Of a stretch of 64,000 nt of DNA, positions 24,540 to 39,000 are shown one piece after another. The notes below the pieces were generated by a model that was given only the letters and a program-made list of their open reading frames with translations, was not told where the DNA came from and did no database searches. A program made the position numbers and the translations under genes. Source of the stretch: Scortum barcoo (Eukaryota > Chordata > Actinopteri > Centrarchiformes > Terapontidae). The stretch covers positions 11,992,271-12,056,270 of the forward strand of contig CM041536.1 of NCBI GenBank assembly GCA_023238725.1. The letters run 5' to 3'. Within the stretch, counting starts at the first letter, position 1. Every line of letters begins with the position of its first letter.

Positions 24540-25018
24540 AAGTAACTAAGTACATTTACTCAAGTACTGTACATAAGCACAATATTTGGAATTGTACTTT
24601 ACTTGAGTATTTACATTTTATGGTATTTTATATTTCTACATCAGTTCAGAGGGATATTTTTTCAGTTCAGTTCGTTTGTTTGACTGATTAAGTTACTTTT
24701 TAAAAATGTAAAATAACATTTACTGTTACAAATTAAACTACATCATTATGTAAAGTAGTTAGAAGTATCTCAACCAGTTTCAACAGTAAAATGTTATTCA
24801 TACATTAATGCATCAGTATTGATAATCTCATAAAAATAAATAGGTAGTATACTACTTATAGGACTAATTGTTCTGCACTGAGTACTAAATAAGTATTTAG
24901 CTGATAATACTTAAATACTTTTAGTTAAAAAAAATCCAGGTCCTAAGATTGTAATTATTTTCATACATCAGGTTTGCTGCTTGTACGTAAGTAAAGGATG
25001 TAAATTCTTACTGCGTGG
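24540..25018. repeat. Degenerate dispersed teleost repeat (aagtac family)
   Basis: Starts near aagtacatttactcaagtac and ends near acgtaagtaaaggatgtaaa. Both ends resemble the element at 62241-62697 and the right end of the larger element at 34137-35378. Non-autonomous, with no protein-coding frame. Confidence 0.6.
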
Positions 25019-25211
25019 ATATTATGTGGATGTTTTCTGAGACAGCAATAAAAAGGATTCTCTCTGTAGAGTTACAGTATGTCATGTTTCAGACGTCCCA
25101 GCTACATTTGACAGCAACTTCTGTTCAAAATTTCATGTAGAGGAAAGGTACTATTGAAGGTCAGATAACAGTCCAAAAGATAAGATGAGGAGGAGGTACA
25201 GTGATTTGGTT

Positions 25212-25236
25212 TGTGTGTGTGTGTGTGTGTGTGTGT
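25212..25236. repeat. GT microsatellite
   Basis: Uninterrupted (GT)n of about 12 units. Confidence 0.9.
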
Positions 25237-26644
25237 TTTGTTCCTTTTTAAAGTTAGCCAAAAAGTACAAAAAAGCCCCCCCCAAAAAAGTATCTCCTTG
25301 GACTTTGTTAGACTTCTTTTTTTTAAATCTTACAGTATATTTCAGTGTAACATTAAATCAAATGTTAAACATTCAGATACAGACAAATATCTGTATCTGT
25401 ATATGTCTTGTGATAGGATTAAACAGTGAGAGTGAACAAAGTTGACAAACCAGTTTAAACAACTTTCAATCATTCGGTCCTGTTTAACAGCCCAATGATC
25501 ACAATTAGTGGAGTCGATTCTAATTCATAATGAGGTTACATATGACAGAGACAGTTAAAGCTAATTCTAATTCCTTGTTGTCTTCCAAAAGTGATGTTTT
25601 CAACGGTGGAAACTATGCTCATTTATTCAAGTCGCTAATGGCTCCACCTTCACCGGCTGCAACATTAATGATGCCAACACCTCATCATCCTCAATATTTT
25701 TACTGTGGTGAGATTTTGAATGCAGGGTGTTTACAGAACACTTGTACACTGTGGAATTGCTACCTTTACTCGAAGTAAAAGATCTGAGGTTGTCTTCTAT
25801 CACTGGTTGTTTACTTTTGCAAAAACAGTTTCATGATTTTCCTTGTTTGACAGGGAGCACACATTGTTACAGATCTACCACATACGCGGCATCTAACTAA
25901 AGCTCATTTGCAGCCCCCAGCTGAAGTTTCTTACTGTAGGCTTTGTTCCACAGAGGTGATGCACTAAGTCTGAAAAAGGCAATCAACTAATAAAACAACG
26001 TAAGGTGTTCACATTATTTTGACCCCCCTTCACCCCTCACATGCAGCTCTTTACCACAGCTAAACTGATGCTAACTGATGTTGAATCAGCAGACAATGTT
26101 AAATACACTTTACACTGCAATTATATCTTTCTCTGAAAAAAGGTAGAACAAACTTTTATCTATAAACCCCCATTCATTTTTTTGTAGATTTTAAAACATA
26201 TCTCAGTAGATTCTGTATTTTTTTAAGTTGTGTATGCTGTTACTGTTATTTCATAACTGGATATTGCTGTTGTTTTAAACTCTTGTAATAATTAGATCAA
26301 TACATGTAAATCCCATAAACATTACGCTTCAGTTGCTTGCAGCCATGACGGCCTTTGAGCTTGAGGCAGTTAGAGAACTTTGGTGTTTTTACAAATTGGC
26401 ATGATATAAAGTTCAATCTCGTAAATGCTGTTTAGAATATGAATGGAGAACTGTTACCAGGTGTGGCACAGTCTCACTCTATTATTATGTCAGAGCCACA
26501 CCTAAGTTTTATCTGGTTTGTTTAATTTGAGCTTAGCAACAGTGAGTCACTGCAGCGAACATGAGAGCGATATGAAGTGTGGGAGCACTACATGATGCAT
26601 GTCTGTGTTTTTACCTGCCTGAAAACAGGGTGGAAGATTGGAAA

Positions 26645-26645
<1 letters not shown>

Positions 26646-26681
<36 letters not shown>
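26646..26681. repeat. TTA trinucleotide microsatellite
   Basis: About 12 tandem ATT/TTA units without interruption. Confidence 0.9.
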
Positions 26682-26683
<2 letters not shown>

Positions 26684-28137
26684 ATGTATTTATTTATTAA
26701 GAATTAAGAATAAATAAATATCTCTCCACTATTTGCTTTACTTCTCGGGTTCCTGACTGCCTTTAAATGCATCTGAGCAGGCACACAAGAGAAAATCCTC
26801 AGCCTGTCTAAATATTATTCAATCAGCCAATCACCAAACAATCAGCCGAAGACTTTGTTTTCCCAATGCAGATCAACCTCAGTAGTTTTAACACCCTGGA
26901 CGGGATGCAGATCTGTTGACGCAGACTTAACCCTCATTGTCACAGCATATTTGTAAGAAGGAACAATCAGAGGAGAAATAAATTCACATGTGGGCACTGA
27001 ATGTGACTCAGTGAGTCTGAGGTAGAGGCAAACGTTCACAGTGAAATTATTTTACTTTATAACACAAACAGGAATAAAATAGATTAATCTGGTACACATT
27101 TTTAAAAAGAAGCATAGATTTTGACTCACCATAACCATTGTAGCTGAGTTGGTAGGTGTTCTCCTCTCTGATGTTGTGCACCTACTTGTCTGTGCAGGTG
27201 AGCTGATCTGGCTCAAGTAAGAAGTTAGAAAGTATTAAAAAGTTATAGTCGCAGACACCGCCCTGAAAATTACAATTCTTCCGTCCATCACAGGTAAATG
27301 CAGAGCATACACAAAACAAAGAGATGAGTCAAAGGAGAGTATGACACCACAGGGTGTGTACAGAGAAGGGGGGGCGAGAGTCTGACTGCGACATCCAGTG
27401 AAGGAAACGCAAAGTTCACGTAACAGCTTGGTTGTTACTCTTCCAGTGAGAGGAATGTCTGCACTGGAAGTGATGGAAGCTTTTGATTTATAACCTTGCA
27501 AAATTCTTTTTATTTATAGTGTGTGAGTCGATATCAGCGCTGAATTTCATATAGGATGTTGCAACAATTCGTTGATGACTCACCCCAGAGAGACAGAAAT
27601 CAGGTTACTGACTAAAGGCAGTGTGTGTGTGTGCGTGTGTGTGTGCGTCAGAGAGAGTGATTGCATGGGAGAGTGAGAGAGTGACAACCTTGTTCTGCCG
27701 GTGCTCTGATGCGTCAGGAACCAACTGTCAGCCTGTCAGTGGTAGTGCTCTCTGAAACGACACTACATGCTAAAAAAAATAATAAAAACTTTCACGTTCT
27801 CCATATGTACATAGACATTGAAACAAACACCTACAGAGGTTTCAAAGCACATGTCGAAGCAGGTGTGAACGATAATGAGACAGTGGACCACAGACATTGA
27901 AAAGGCCCCTCCTTTTTCAAAAATCCTTCCTTTTTTCCTCTCTTCAAAAAAAAAAAGATCGCCAAGAACACTAAAATAAGTTTTTTTTAAAAGATAAAAA
28001 CAAAGACAAAATTAAAACAGAGGCCAAATGCACCTTATGAGGTTAAGTCATATCTCATAAGGTACACCATCACATTTACATTTAAACATGATGCAATACT
28101 AGATTTCAAACATGGGTGGAGTTATTTTATCTGATAC

Positions 28138-28168
28138 AAATATATATATATATATAAATATATATATA
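28138..28168. repeat. TA-rich simple repeat
   Basis: Alternating TA run with one aa interruption. A 10-bp perfect inverted repeat (accttatgag, 28032-28041, and ctcataaggt, 28054-28063) lies about 75 bp to its left. Confidence 0.8.
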
Positions 28169-28465
28169 ACCCAGATAGAAATATTTGGCATATTACTTGT
28201 TTTCCAATTCAGAGCAATAAATAACTTTGCTTATTTATAATTCTATATTCTTCTGTGTATAAGGAATTTCAGCTCTTCAAACAGAGGCTCTGGCATCTAG
28301 GGGGCAGGACTCCTTCGATTGAGGTGCGCAGGTTAGATTAAAAAACTCAACCAACACCTGAGGAAAATATCTGGCTCTTTAGCTCCTAAATGCTCCACTG
28401 TGTTCACTAGCTGGTCATTAACTGTGTCTGTCTTCTGCTCGGTGCTGAGCAGGTAGTGTGCTACC

Positions 28466-28488
28466 TTTTTTTTTTTTTTTTTTTTTTT
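28466..28488. repeat. Poly-T tract
   Basis: A run of about 23 T. It could be the A-tail of a minus-strand retroposed sequence, but no body could be recognised beside it. Confidence 0.8.
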
Positions 28489-29639
28489 ACCGAAAACAGC
28501 TGCCACTATGAGAAAGACTGAGTGAGTAAGAATGAACCAATACAGTAAAGTTGTGGGCTGGGCAGCTAAACAAGGAGACGAAACTCTATATAAAGCTCCG
28601 TAAAGTCATTTGACACATTAAAATATAAATATTATATCAATAAAATATTGATTATCCTAAGCACTGTTGCCATTGCACTTAGGCCTGGATCTCAGGACAG
28701 ACAGGAAGCTTTTGTTAGAGGATCTGTGGTGGGGTGATATGAAGACAGGAGTTCAGTAATGTGAGCAGCAGGCTAGACCATTCAAGACTTTGTACAAACT
28801 TAATTATATCGTTAGTAGAGAGGGAATGAGGTGAAAATGGGAATCACTGAATCAAACATTTATGCTCTTAAATATTTCTTTCTTTTGACCGCAGATATAG
28901 ATGGGTAGATATGTTGATATGGATAAAAATATTAAACTTTTGATGAAATTTACAAAATATAGAAGTTATTAGTAGTTATTTAACCCAAGAAGGAAAGATT
29001 TTGTGTTTAATGTGTTTTATGGGCTACCCACAAACAGAGAAGTGACTCACATACAAATAAATATGCAGTATGTTATGCGACATAGAAATGATATATATGT
29101 TTGAGATCAGAGAGGTTTATTTCCTCATGAGATCTCCAGATACATTTATTTGGGATCAGGGTTTAAGGCAGCCCTTTGTAAAAGGTACAATTAAATCACA
29201 GATAAAGAGCATATAAAAATTATATTTAACCAGCTGTGAAAGAAGTAATTCTCCATTCTCTGTAGCAAACTAAAGCTGATGTTTATGTTTATGAGCACTT
29301 CTCTTAAAATTAGTCAAAGTTGTGAATGATCAAACTAGTAAAAAATGTTAAGTATGTTTCTGAAGCCTTTAAAGAGGCTTCAAGGACTCCACCACCCCAA
29401 ACACAACATCAGGGTAAAGATGTTGCTGCAGCAGGAGACCAGATGAGTGAAGCCAAAATATAAGGAGATGAAGGTGTTTCTCTAGGTCAGAGATCTGGTA
29501 TGAGCTTAGACTGAATCTTTCCCAACCTGATTTATCCATTCGTGAAACTTCAAAGCTGAATTTAACATGACTCTGAGATTTATAGCCCATGTGTGATTGA
29601 TGAGTGTTGATCACAACCAGATGTAACTGATGAACATCT

Positions 29640-29980
29640 CCTCACAAAGCCTTGGGCATGAATATGCAACTATAACAGTCTTCACTCTTCTGGGAAGACT
29701 ATCTGCCACGCCTGCAGGGATTTGTTCCCATTAAACTACAAGGCCACGAGTGAGGTCCGGCTCTGATGTTGGGTGATAAGACATGTTGGATGCTGGGGTC
29801 ACGGAAGCTGTGCAGGCCAGACACATAAATCTAAGAAGATCTCCTCTGTATAGACCTGGCTTCGTGCATGGAGGCATTGTCATGGTGACACAGGAGAGAG
29901 GCTTCCCCAAATTGCTGAGCACAAAATACCATTGTCTAAATGTCATGGTGTACTGTAGCATTAAAGGCAAAGTTCAAACC
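29640..29980. repeat. Degenerate interspersed repeat common in teleosts
   Basis: The order of phrases (tcttctgggaagactatctg; ggatttgttcccattaaact; gaggtccggctctgatgttg; ctggcttcgtgcatggaggc; ggcttccccaaattgctgag; gtgtactgtagcattaaagg) follows a familiar high-copy fish repeat from memory. It is diverged and non-coding, so minus-strand frames here are not genes. Family name not assigned. Confidence 0.55.
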
Positions 29981-31880
29981 ATGAAAACAATAATGCAGTA
30001 CTGCCAAATTTTAGATTTTCTTTGCAGAAGCAGTACACTAAACACCAAATATGGCATTTTCTACTAAAATTCTTAATTCAAATATACATTCAGTTGAGTT
30101 TATTAGGTACAAACAGTCCTTTGTTAAAGCCTGAATTTATGAAGGTTATTTTTTCACTTACGTTTAGAAGAGATGTTGATTCAACTTTATGGTTGTTTTG
30201 GAGGCTGCAGTTTATGCTGCTGCTGAGTTGCATGGTTTTGCACTGAGAAGTGTTTCTAATATAAAGTCTAGCAAGGAAGAAACGGAAGACATGAAGGTCA
30301 CTGAGAAAACAAAAGACCAGTTGTGTATTGTGTTGCATTTACTTTACATATCTTGTCCAGGAACCTGCACACCTGCTGTGCTGTAGTTTCATTCTACAAA
30401 GCTTCGTCCTCAGAACACCCTCACGAAAATATAAGTAAATATGTTTGAGCTTTGGGGCATCCTGAATTAAGTTTTAACTTTGTCAACAGTGACAACAGCT
30501 GTGTTGTCTGAGGAGAAAGTAAACCTGCTGGCAGAACAAACACTGCGTGCGGAGGGTGTGTCTGCTGCGACAGTGCCAGAAATACAAGTCAGATGAGTTT
30601 TTAATGTATTCAGCTGTGCTGCAGTGAAAGAGAGTGTGCTGACTGAGCAGACGGGTGTTGATATCACACTGCCTCCTTGTGGTGACACACAGATAATACT
30701 GGAGACTTGTTGGGATAGAGATGGTTATATAGATTGAACAGCTTATTGTAAAATACAGATCTTTTACAGCGTGTGTCACAGCCAAACACTAAGCCTAGTC
30801 CTTCTTTTAATACAATCTGAAGAATGCAAAAATACAAGGCATTTTATTTGAGGATTTGGATTATTATGATGGATTATTTGGATTTGGATACATACTTGAA
30901 GCTGTGAAAAATCTTAAATTTTGTATATTTAACTCCTTTGAACATCTGGGTGGTGCAGTGGTTTCCAAACTAAGGCCTGTGACCCCTAGAGAGGGTCACA
31001 GGAATGTAGTGGGCTCCAGGATGATTTTAGGAAAAAACTCACACTCACTCAACTCACTTGGATACACAAAATATATTTATTTGCCTGGCCTTTTCTATTT
31101 GTTGCTTTTCTTCAAAATACTGTAAGTTTTTTCTCTTCAGGACGAAAAAGTACTCAAATGAAAAACTGCTAAATTTAAGGAACACACAAGCAAAGTAAAA
31201 GGTTGATTAACACTGGTGTAGAGTGTATGCTCCACCAAAAATAGAAAGGTGACATAATTTATTAGCATTATTAAAACATGTTGAGTCAGAAGACATAACT
31301 GTTTTTGTCATTATTCAAGGACAGAGGGTTTCACAGATTAATAAAGGTAAGAAAGCATGAGGATGTTTCATAAGGCACAAAGAAGAGACATAAAGTCGAC
31401 TGAAAAACACACAAGCTAACTTGTCATCCTGATTATTATTAGAGTAAGACACTACATTACAGTAGAACACTGAAGCCCTTATGCTTAAATTATATTATAA
31501 CACTGTAACACTGCAGCAAGATGCATCAGGGAATACATGGAGTCTCCTAAGTGTTATTAACACATGACAGGTATATATATACAATTTATACATCCATAAA
31601 AACAGCATTTAGTTCAATGACTTAAGAAAACTATTTCACAACACACTGTACGTATAAAAGATTCATGTGAAGTGTAGCATGATAAATAAAGAACATCTGA
31701 CAGATAGAAGCTAAATAACTGTGTGAGAAAGACGAGTGTGGATTAGCAATATCAAAAACAAGCAGTATTTTCTAATCTAGAATAAAAAGACAGATATCCA
31801 TCTTGCTATTTAATCATAAGGAAGAGGAGCTGATGCATAGAAACACATAATTAAGTAATTCTATTGTGATAGTACTAGTC

Positions 31881-32964
31881 CTAGTACACTCCGGGGCTGT
31901 TACGGATCCCACAGCAGAGCACCATAGTGAAGATCATCTCGAAGATCTAAATGGGGAAAAAGGACAGAGCAGTTTAATTCAATAAGTCTCAGGTTCAAGC
32001 ACCTGCATCCTTATCACAGCTGATAAAAGCAGGAGCTTCGGGGGGAATGTCGGCCATGTTGTGAGAGTCTTTTTCACATCACAGCTGTGCTCACATCATC
32101 TCCATTTCCAGTGTGACACTCACCATGATGACGGCGACCACCAAAGCAGCCAGACCAATCAGGTAGAGCTTCTCGGAGAACAGCTCGATCAGTTTGTCAT
32201 GACAGCTCTGAGAGGAGACAGAGGCAGAATAAAGATGCTGACCATGCCACTGCGATTAATGAGCCTTTTTTTTAATGTCTCGCACCGCACATGCACGCAG
32301 TAATGGATTACATGTAATGGAGAGCTGCGCCTGCTGTCATAACAAGGTGCTGAATACTGCCTGCCTCTGACCATACAACTCTGAATAATAAATAATGTAA
32401 TATGTCATCTGTTAGTAACATGCTGATAAATAATAGATCAATTTCCTCTCTGTCTGTAGCCACTGAAATATATATCAAAATGGCAGACCGCTATAACAAG
32501 CATTGTGTTCATGAATTTCAGTAAGAATTTGTGTATACCAGAGGCTGTGACAGAAACTCCTCTGGAGACTTTCTGGGACACAAGGTGCTGGCGACTTGTT
32601 TGAAGAGAGGGGTGTCATCTCCTTTACCACAGCAGTCGAGCTGAACACCAGAAACAAGAGGTCACACAAAAATGCAATCAAAAGAGATTTCTAATGCTCA
32701 AGAGCCAAGTGGAGAGAAGATTTTCCATCATGATGTACCGTAGTGTGGAAAACATTCAGCACGTTGATGGCGGCATCTTTACTGGGAGACCCTGAGACGT
32801 CCACAGCCTTGATGTACGCAGAGTCGTAGAAGTTGATCAGCTCTTTGGAGATCTACGGACAGTCGGTAGTCGGGCAAGTTGTGTTAGTGACATGACAACA
32901 AAAAGGGCAAGTTCGCTGGAGCAGAGGTGGAAAATGCAAATATTATGCATTCAAATGCAGAGTT

Positions 32965-33004
<40 letters not shown>

Positions 33005-36000
33005 TGCTTGTGCCCACCGTGTCCCTGTTCATGAAACCCCAGATTGCTGCAGCCACTTCACAAGCAAACAGGATCACCAAAAAGAAGAAGAACTGACAAA
33101 AGAAAGCAAGGGAAATGATTTGAACTTAAGAGGAAAAAAGAAAAAGAATTAATTATTAATTGAAACAGTAAAAAGTCAAAAACAGAGATACTCACTGTCC
33201 CCAACAGGCACTGAGATTCCTGAATGGCACCGTAGCAACCGAGGAACCCCACGAGCATCATCACAGCCCCAACAGCAATCAATATGTACACACCTGTAAA
33301 CACAGAGACAACAGGGAACTAAAGGAGTGTAGGTCGTCAACCTGGTATTGGGTCCTCAGCAACACTAGGGGGCAGCAGAGTGAGAGCAGTGTGCTGCCCA
33401 TTCATCGATCCACACGTTGTTTGGTAATGGACTTCCTGGATGTTTCTCTTGCCTTTCCCGTAGGATGACATGACATTATTGACATCCTGGAAATAAACAG
33501 CCCCCCAGATCCTGAGAAAGAGGGGCGGGGACTGACTCTGTTCAGCTTCCTGGCCAGGAAATGCCTCCCAGACACCCCTAACCCACCATGAACCCCCTCT
33601 GTGCTGACTCCTGACCTTTGACCCTGGACCATTATGCTTTCCCAGGAAACAGAGGGAACCATGTCACCACAAAGACAACCACTCACATGTACACACACAT
33701 CTTTGTGTGATTAACTTGAGATAAAGAGGAGACTGAAAAAATTTACACATCATCTGTGGTAATGAAACAAAATACACAGTTTCCGCGAATTCTAGTGGCA
33801 AACAGAAGCGTTCAACAGGCTCCAGTGCAGGTTACCCTGCTGCAAGAAAAAAGTCAATGAATAGCAATAAAGCTCCAGTTACAGCCGAGGTCTGACTTGT
33901 GTTTCATGCAGCTTCGAGAAAACATTCTGAACACAGAGTGAAGGTTAAAGAAAAAATCTATTGTACTAGATATATGGTGAGTTTAATTTAGAGTAAAAAG
34001 AAGAGCTGGTGACATTAAGGCTTTCATTAGTAGATTACAAAAGGTAACGTTAATTGCTGCATGCTAAATGCATCTGTCACTGGTTGTTGAGCTGAGGGAA
34101 ATGTGTCACAACGCATAGTTTGTCATATTGTTATTAGCAGTGGTGGAAGAAATATTCAGATGCTGAAAAGTAAAAGTAGGAGTAAAAAACTATTAAGATA
34201 CTCAGTTACAAGTAAAAATCCTGCACTCTTACTCTTTTTCTAATTAACAGTACAGACATTTTATTAGAAAAAAAATTAGTATCACATCACCCAGGAAATC
34301 TCTTTTCTTAATGTACTATTATAATATTAGTTTCTTTGGATAGTTCTCCATCAATTTAGAATTGTACTCCCACAACATTTTCAGATTTATATATGGGCTG
34401 TTTATAAAAAAGAGGATCAAAACTGATGCAGGAGAACCAGATAGATCATATTTTTTTTATTCCACATATTTTTTCCCTGTCAAAATCTGGCACCTACATT
34501 ACAACTACAGTCCAACTCAACCGTTACATCTCACTTGCTTCATTCGAGTGTGTTATAGTGGGGGCAGCTAATATAAGAGCTTGAGTTGTGGGCCTCAAGC
34601 AGAGATATGGAGGTTTGATAAGATCCCTTTTTCTAAACCCAGACCCCAAGAATTTACTTTTATTTTCAAACTTGTAGTGTTCAGCCCCAACCAAAAATAT
34701 ATCACCCAATCCAGATCCACTGAAGCCACTAAAGGCTTTATACAGCATGTACTCCCCAAAATTGGTGGAAGTCCTCTTTAGTTTACATAAATACATCATA
34801 TTTTGTAAAGTGAGCCTTTAGGTTGTATTTAAAATCTTTATCTGCAAAGTAACTGTAACTGTCAAACAAATGTTGAGTAAAAGGTAAAATGTTTATCTCT
34901 CCCTGAATTATTTAGGAGTCGATGTAGATGAACATTTAATATTATAAAAAACAATATAAGCTTATAAAATAAAATACCAAAATGTATTGTTGAAGTTTGT
35001 GGTTCCTGACATTTCTGGCTTGTGACCTCTCACAAAAAAACATATTTCAGATGGATCTGAGTTTGTGAGCAGAAATTTCCTCTCTTCACTTCTAAAATGG
35101 TTTCATTTAAATAATTGTTGGAGACCCAAAGAGGTAAAATTATTCAATATTTCACTAAAAAAAGCAAAGATTAAAGAACAGTCCAAACGGTGATTAAAAA
35201 ATTTTATCTCAGCGCTTTCTTTCCTGCTCCATTAACTATCTCACGACTACTCCGATTTATCTATCAACCTTTGAAAGGGGGCCTGAAGCCACTGAAATAA
35301 ACTCCCTGACAGTATATAAAGTAGTGTACAGGTACTTTTACTTAAGTATAGGATGTGAATGCTTCTTCCACGGCTGCTTTTAGTAAGACGGTCTGGGAGC
35401 AGTCTGTTTTTGGGTTTTCTATTCTAGCACGCATGCGAACAAAACACACGCAGCCTTTAATGTAGCCTGACAGGGCGGCCTGAAAGGGACAGACAGGCCA
35501 TAATGGCCCTTTTCCACTAGTACCTACTCGGAGAGAGACTCTGACTCTGCGGGCCTCAGACACCTCACACTGTACCTCACATGTCACGCACAACCCTCCA
35601 CCATACTCATATCTACACTCTCGCTCTCTGCCTCAACACTCTCCTCCTTCACCTCCCCCTCTCTCTTTCTCTTTCAGGACTCGATGTTTGCAATGCGGCA
35701 AAGCAGGCATTATTTCCACTGCCTTCCATTACTATGACAACACCCTTTGAGGTTTGAAGGCCATTGAGACTTTAAGGGAGACAGGCAATTTTATACCACC
35801 GGGGAAGTTCATTTATTTCTTGTCTCCCAGTGTAATCTCCAGGGCAAAAAAAAAGTGGGGGGGGTCGGGGGGGGGGGAGACCAGCTAAAAGCCTCACTTG
35901 GACTTTTCCCTTCTTTTTTCGTCCAGTATCTTAAACAAAGAGCTGTGAGGCCATATTCACACTGTTGGAGCATGACACCTATAAACTGAGATAACCCAGT

Positions 36001-39000
36001 CATACTGTATGTCAGTGGATGAACGATGAGTTGAGGATCCATTAATAAAAAACATTTCTCTCTCATAAAAGGGACAAGGCAGACATGCCTCTTGCCCTGA
36101 AAATTAGAAATACTTGTTAAAGTTACATAAAACTAAGGAGAACTAGCCTGCCTGTCAAAAGGTAACCAAATCCTCCTACAAGCACATCTACATCTACAGC
36201 ATAAAGACTGAAAACATAAAGAAACAATTCGCTCTCTCCGAAGGCATTGTAACAGTAATCAGTTTACTCTTTGTCTTTTGGACAGATTAAACAAACAAAA
36301 TCTAACGTGTTAATTTACGTCCTTTAGAGGTGCTGCTAGGTGACAGAGGTGGGCTCACTGTCTCCCCCTGTTTTCAGACTTTATGCTAAGTTAAACCAAG
36401 CCTCTCCTGGCTGTAGCTTCACATTTACCTTACAGACATGAGAGTGGTATTGATTTTCTCATTTAACTCTTGCCAAGAAAGTGAATTAGCCAAAACTATA
36501 CCTTTAAATGTCAGTTAAAGTGCCAGTTAAAAAGAATGGAAATCAATTGAAGTGTTGGTTGACTCGCAGAAAGTAAAAGCAGTTTAATTGTCAGTTGAAG
36601 TGAAGAAAGAATAGTAGCTGACATTTCCAATGTGTTTTCACTGAAAGTAGTTGAAGAGTATCAGCAACATTCTCTCATTTACGCAGAGAGAGTCAAAGCT
36701 ACTGGAGCCCCAGTCTAAGTCTTTGGTTTGAACTTAAATTAGCAGCATTATTACTGACAAATACAGCAAAAAGAGGTGCTGTAAGTGTGACTTTAAAACC
36801 TAAAAGATCTTTGTTTATTGACATTTTCATGTGGGAGAATTTTCCTGTTAAGAGAGCAGTTAAAGTATCGGCAGAGCAGGTTTCAGTAGCTGTGAGGCTT
36901 GATGCAATTTATTTAATTAATTTTGCCCTCCTTCACAGCCTGAACATCCACGACGTAAACTTCTTGATTATTTCATGCAGATACGTAATTATGCAGAAAA
37001 GCTTTTCAGGCCAACACTCTGCATTAAACATACAGTGTAAAGCAACTGAAACATCTTGTGTAACAAAATCTGTCACACTTACTGTATCTCCGGCAGTATG
37101 AGAGGCGGCAGCACTAACCAGACCAGACTACTGACAACTGCCACCAATAATGATTTCATGCACTGGATGAGAAGTAGGAGAATGTGTATTTTCAGCCTTA
37201 CATAAATACCACTTTGGTGTGCCAGCATGCTAAAAACATCCACTCTAAACTCTAATTTGAGGGGTAATGTGCAGATGTACAAGGTTATTGGAATTATGCA
37301 AGGGCGTATGTTCGAGGGAGAAGGGAAAAAAAAAGAAACATTCCCTTGATCTCGCCTGGGTGGGCCTCTCTTGCCGCCCTGCCTTTAAAATCACAAGTGT
37401 GCCTTCCTCTCTATAAAAAGCCCGGGTTTGTATTCGCTCTGTATACTTACTGAGGAGTAAGTATGGGAGAGCAGTAGGAGCCCAAATGTAAATTAGTGGG
37501 CTCACTAGAGTTCACCACCACAACAAACTTAGATGATGGACCTTTGAAATGTTTGACTCACATCATGTATTGTAGGTTTTAGGGCCAATCTGTGGATTGC
37601 TGAGGGCAGCGAAGGAGACATGAGTCTGATTTATGACTTTAGTTCATGCGGTGAACACAGCAGAGGAACATATTCTTGTTCATGAATTTTTACAAAGATA
37701 TACATAGAGCATGTTGCACGGCATTAAAACTCCGGAGAATTCCCCAAGATCAAATACTTGAAAGTGCGAGTGACAGACGGCACATGATGGCTTTATTTGT
37801 GCACCACGCTCGCGGACCGTTAGTTTTCTCAGAGCCCACATATGCCTCAACATCTGCCTGAAGCATCTGGCCTCTCTCTTGAAAGAACCTCGAGACTGGG
37901 ACTTTTTGAAGCAATAAACATGTATATTCATCTGAGTGATAGGACACCAACTACAGCATGCAGCCATCGGTGTCAGAGTGACACCGAGGTGTAGATGCCG
38001 ACTGTGCCACTCTTAAGGCATGCTGCGGATTTACGCAGGTCCTGTTTCCTGGACCTTTCTCAGAAGTCACACCGCTCCTGCTATTTTTGGATGCTACTCA
38101 CATGGTCCCAGCAGACAGGTATTTCTGTGAATTAGATGACTTTCATCACTCTGTTAACGGTGAACTTCCTGTCATGTGGAGAACAAGGAATGATAACAGG
38201 AAAACATCAGAAAGTGTGTCGGGGGGGACTTCTAAGGAATAAGGGGAAATACAACATGATGATGTAGCAACTTGCAGGAGGGTGGAGAAACTAACAAGAA
38301 CAAAATTCATATAGTAGCCCTTGAAGACTATAATCTGTCTTTGCTTAGAATCTGTCAGAGAGGAAATGACATTTATGATAATTTCAGACCAAAGTTTGTT
38401 GTTAGGTAACTGTATTATATTGTAATACATGCCAGTTATGTTGTCCACCATGTGTTTGTCCAGAGTGAGGCCTCTACCTTCATTTAGCACCGAAGTAAAA
38501 TATTCACAGTTTCCCACTTTTAAATAACATAAATCTAAATTAAAAAATATCACTCGACTGTGAATATGCTTACTTTCACTAAAATGTGTAATGACCAACT
38601 CTAAAATGCAGACTCACATTATATCTTAGTTGGAAAACAAAAACACTTTCTATGCTTTTTAAACATTGGAGCAAACGTGAAGCTGTGCTGATGGTGTATA
38701 CTTACTGATGTAGAAGGTGCCTGGTGCCTGTTGGCCTTCAAACTGAAGTATGAGGAGGTTGCTGGTTTGACTGTCATGGCGGAGCCACAGGGCCACTCCT
38801 AAGATCACACCTCCAGCCAGCTGTCCCAAAAAGAAGAAGCTTTTCATTATTTTCTTTCATGTGTCTTTACTTTGGTGAAACGTCAGGAAGGATCAGAGCC
38901 AGTTAAAATGTCTGATATTCAAGAGAGATGTTAACATGAATATTAAAACTAACCTGTACTTATCAATTTTTAAGATTTTTAAGACCCATCAAAGTGTTTT

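Larger units (their letters stand above)
24011..31880. other. Intergenic region between pkp3 (5' end) and cd81 (3' end)
   Basis: No coding exon or RNA gene was recognised in about 7.9 kb. Contents seen: a repeat at 24540-25018; a GT microsatellite near 25212; a TTA microsatellite at 26646-26681; a GT-rich tract near 27620-27645; TA and poly-T tracts around 28138-28488; a degenerate interspersed repeat at 29640-29980; and the cd81 3' UTR at the right end. Distal pkp3 or cd81 enhancers may lie here but cannot be read from one sequence. Confidence 0.5.
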
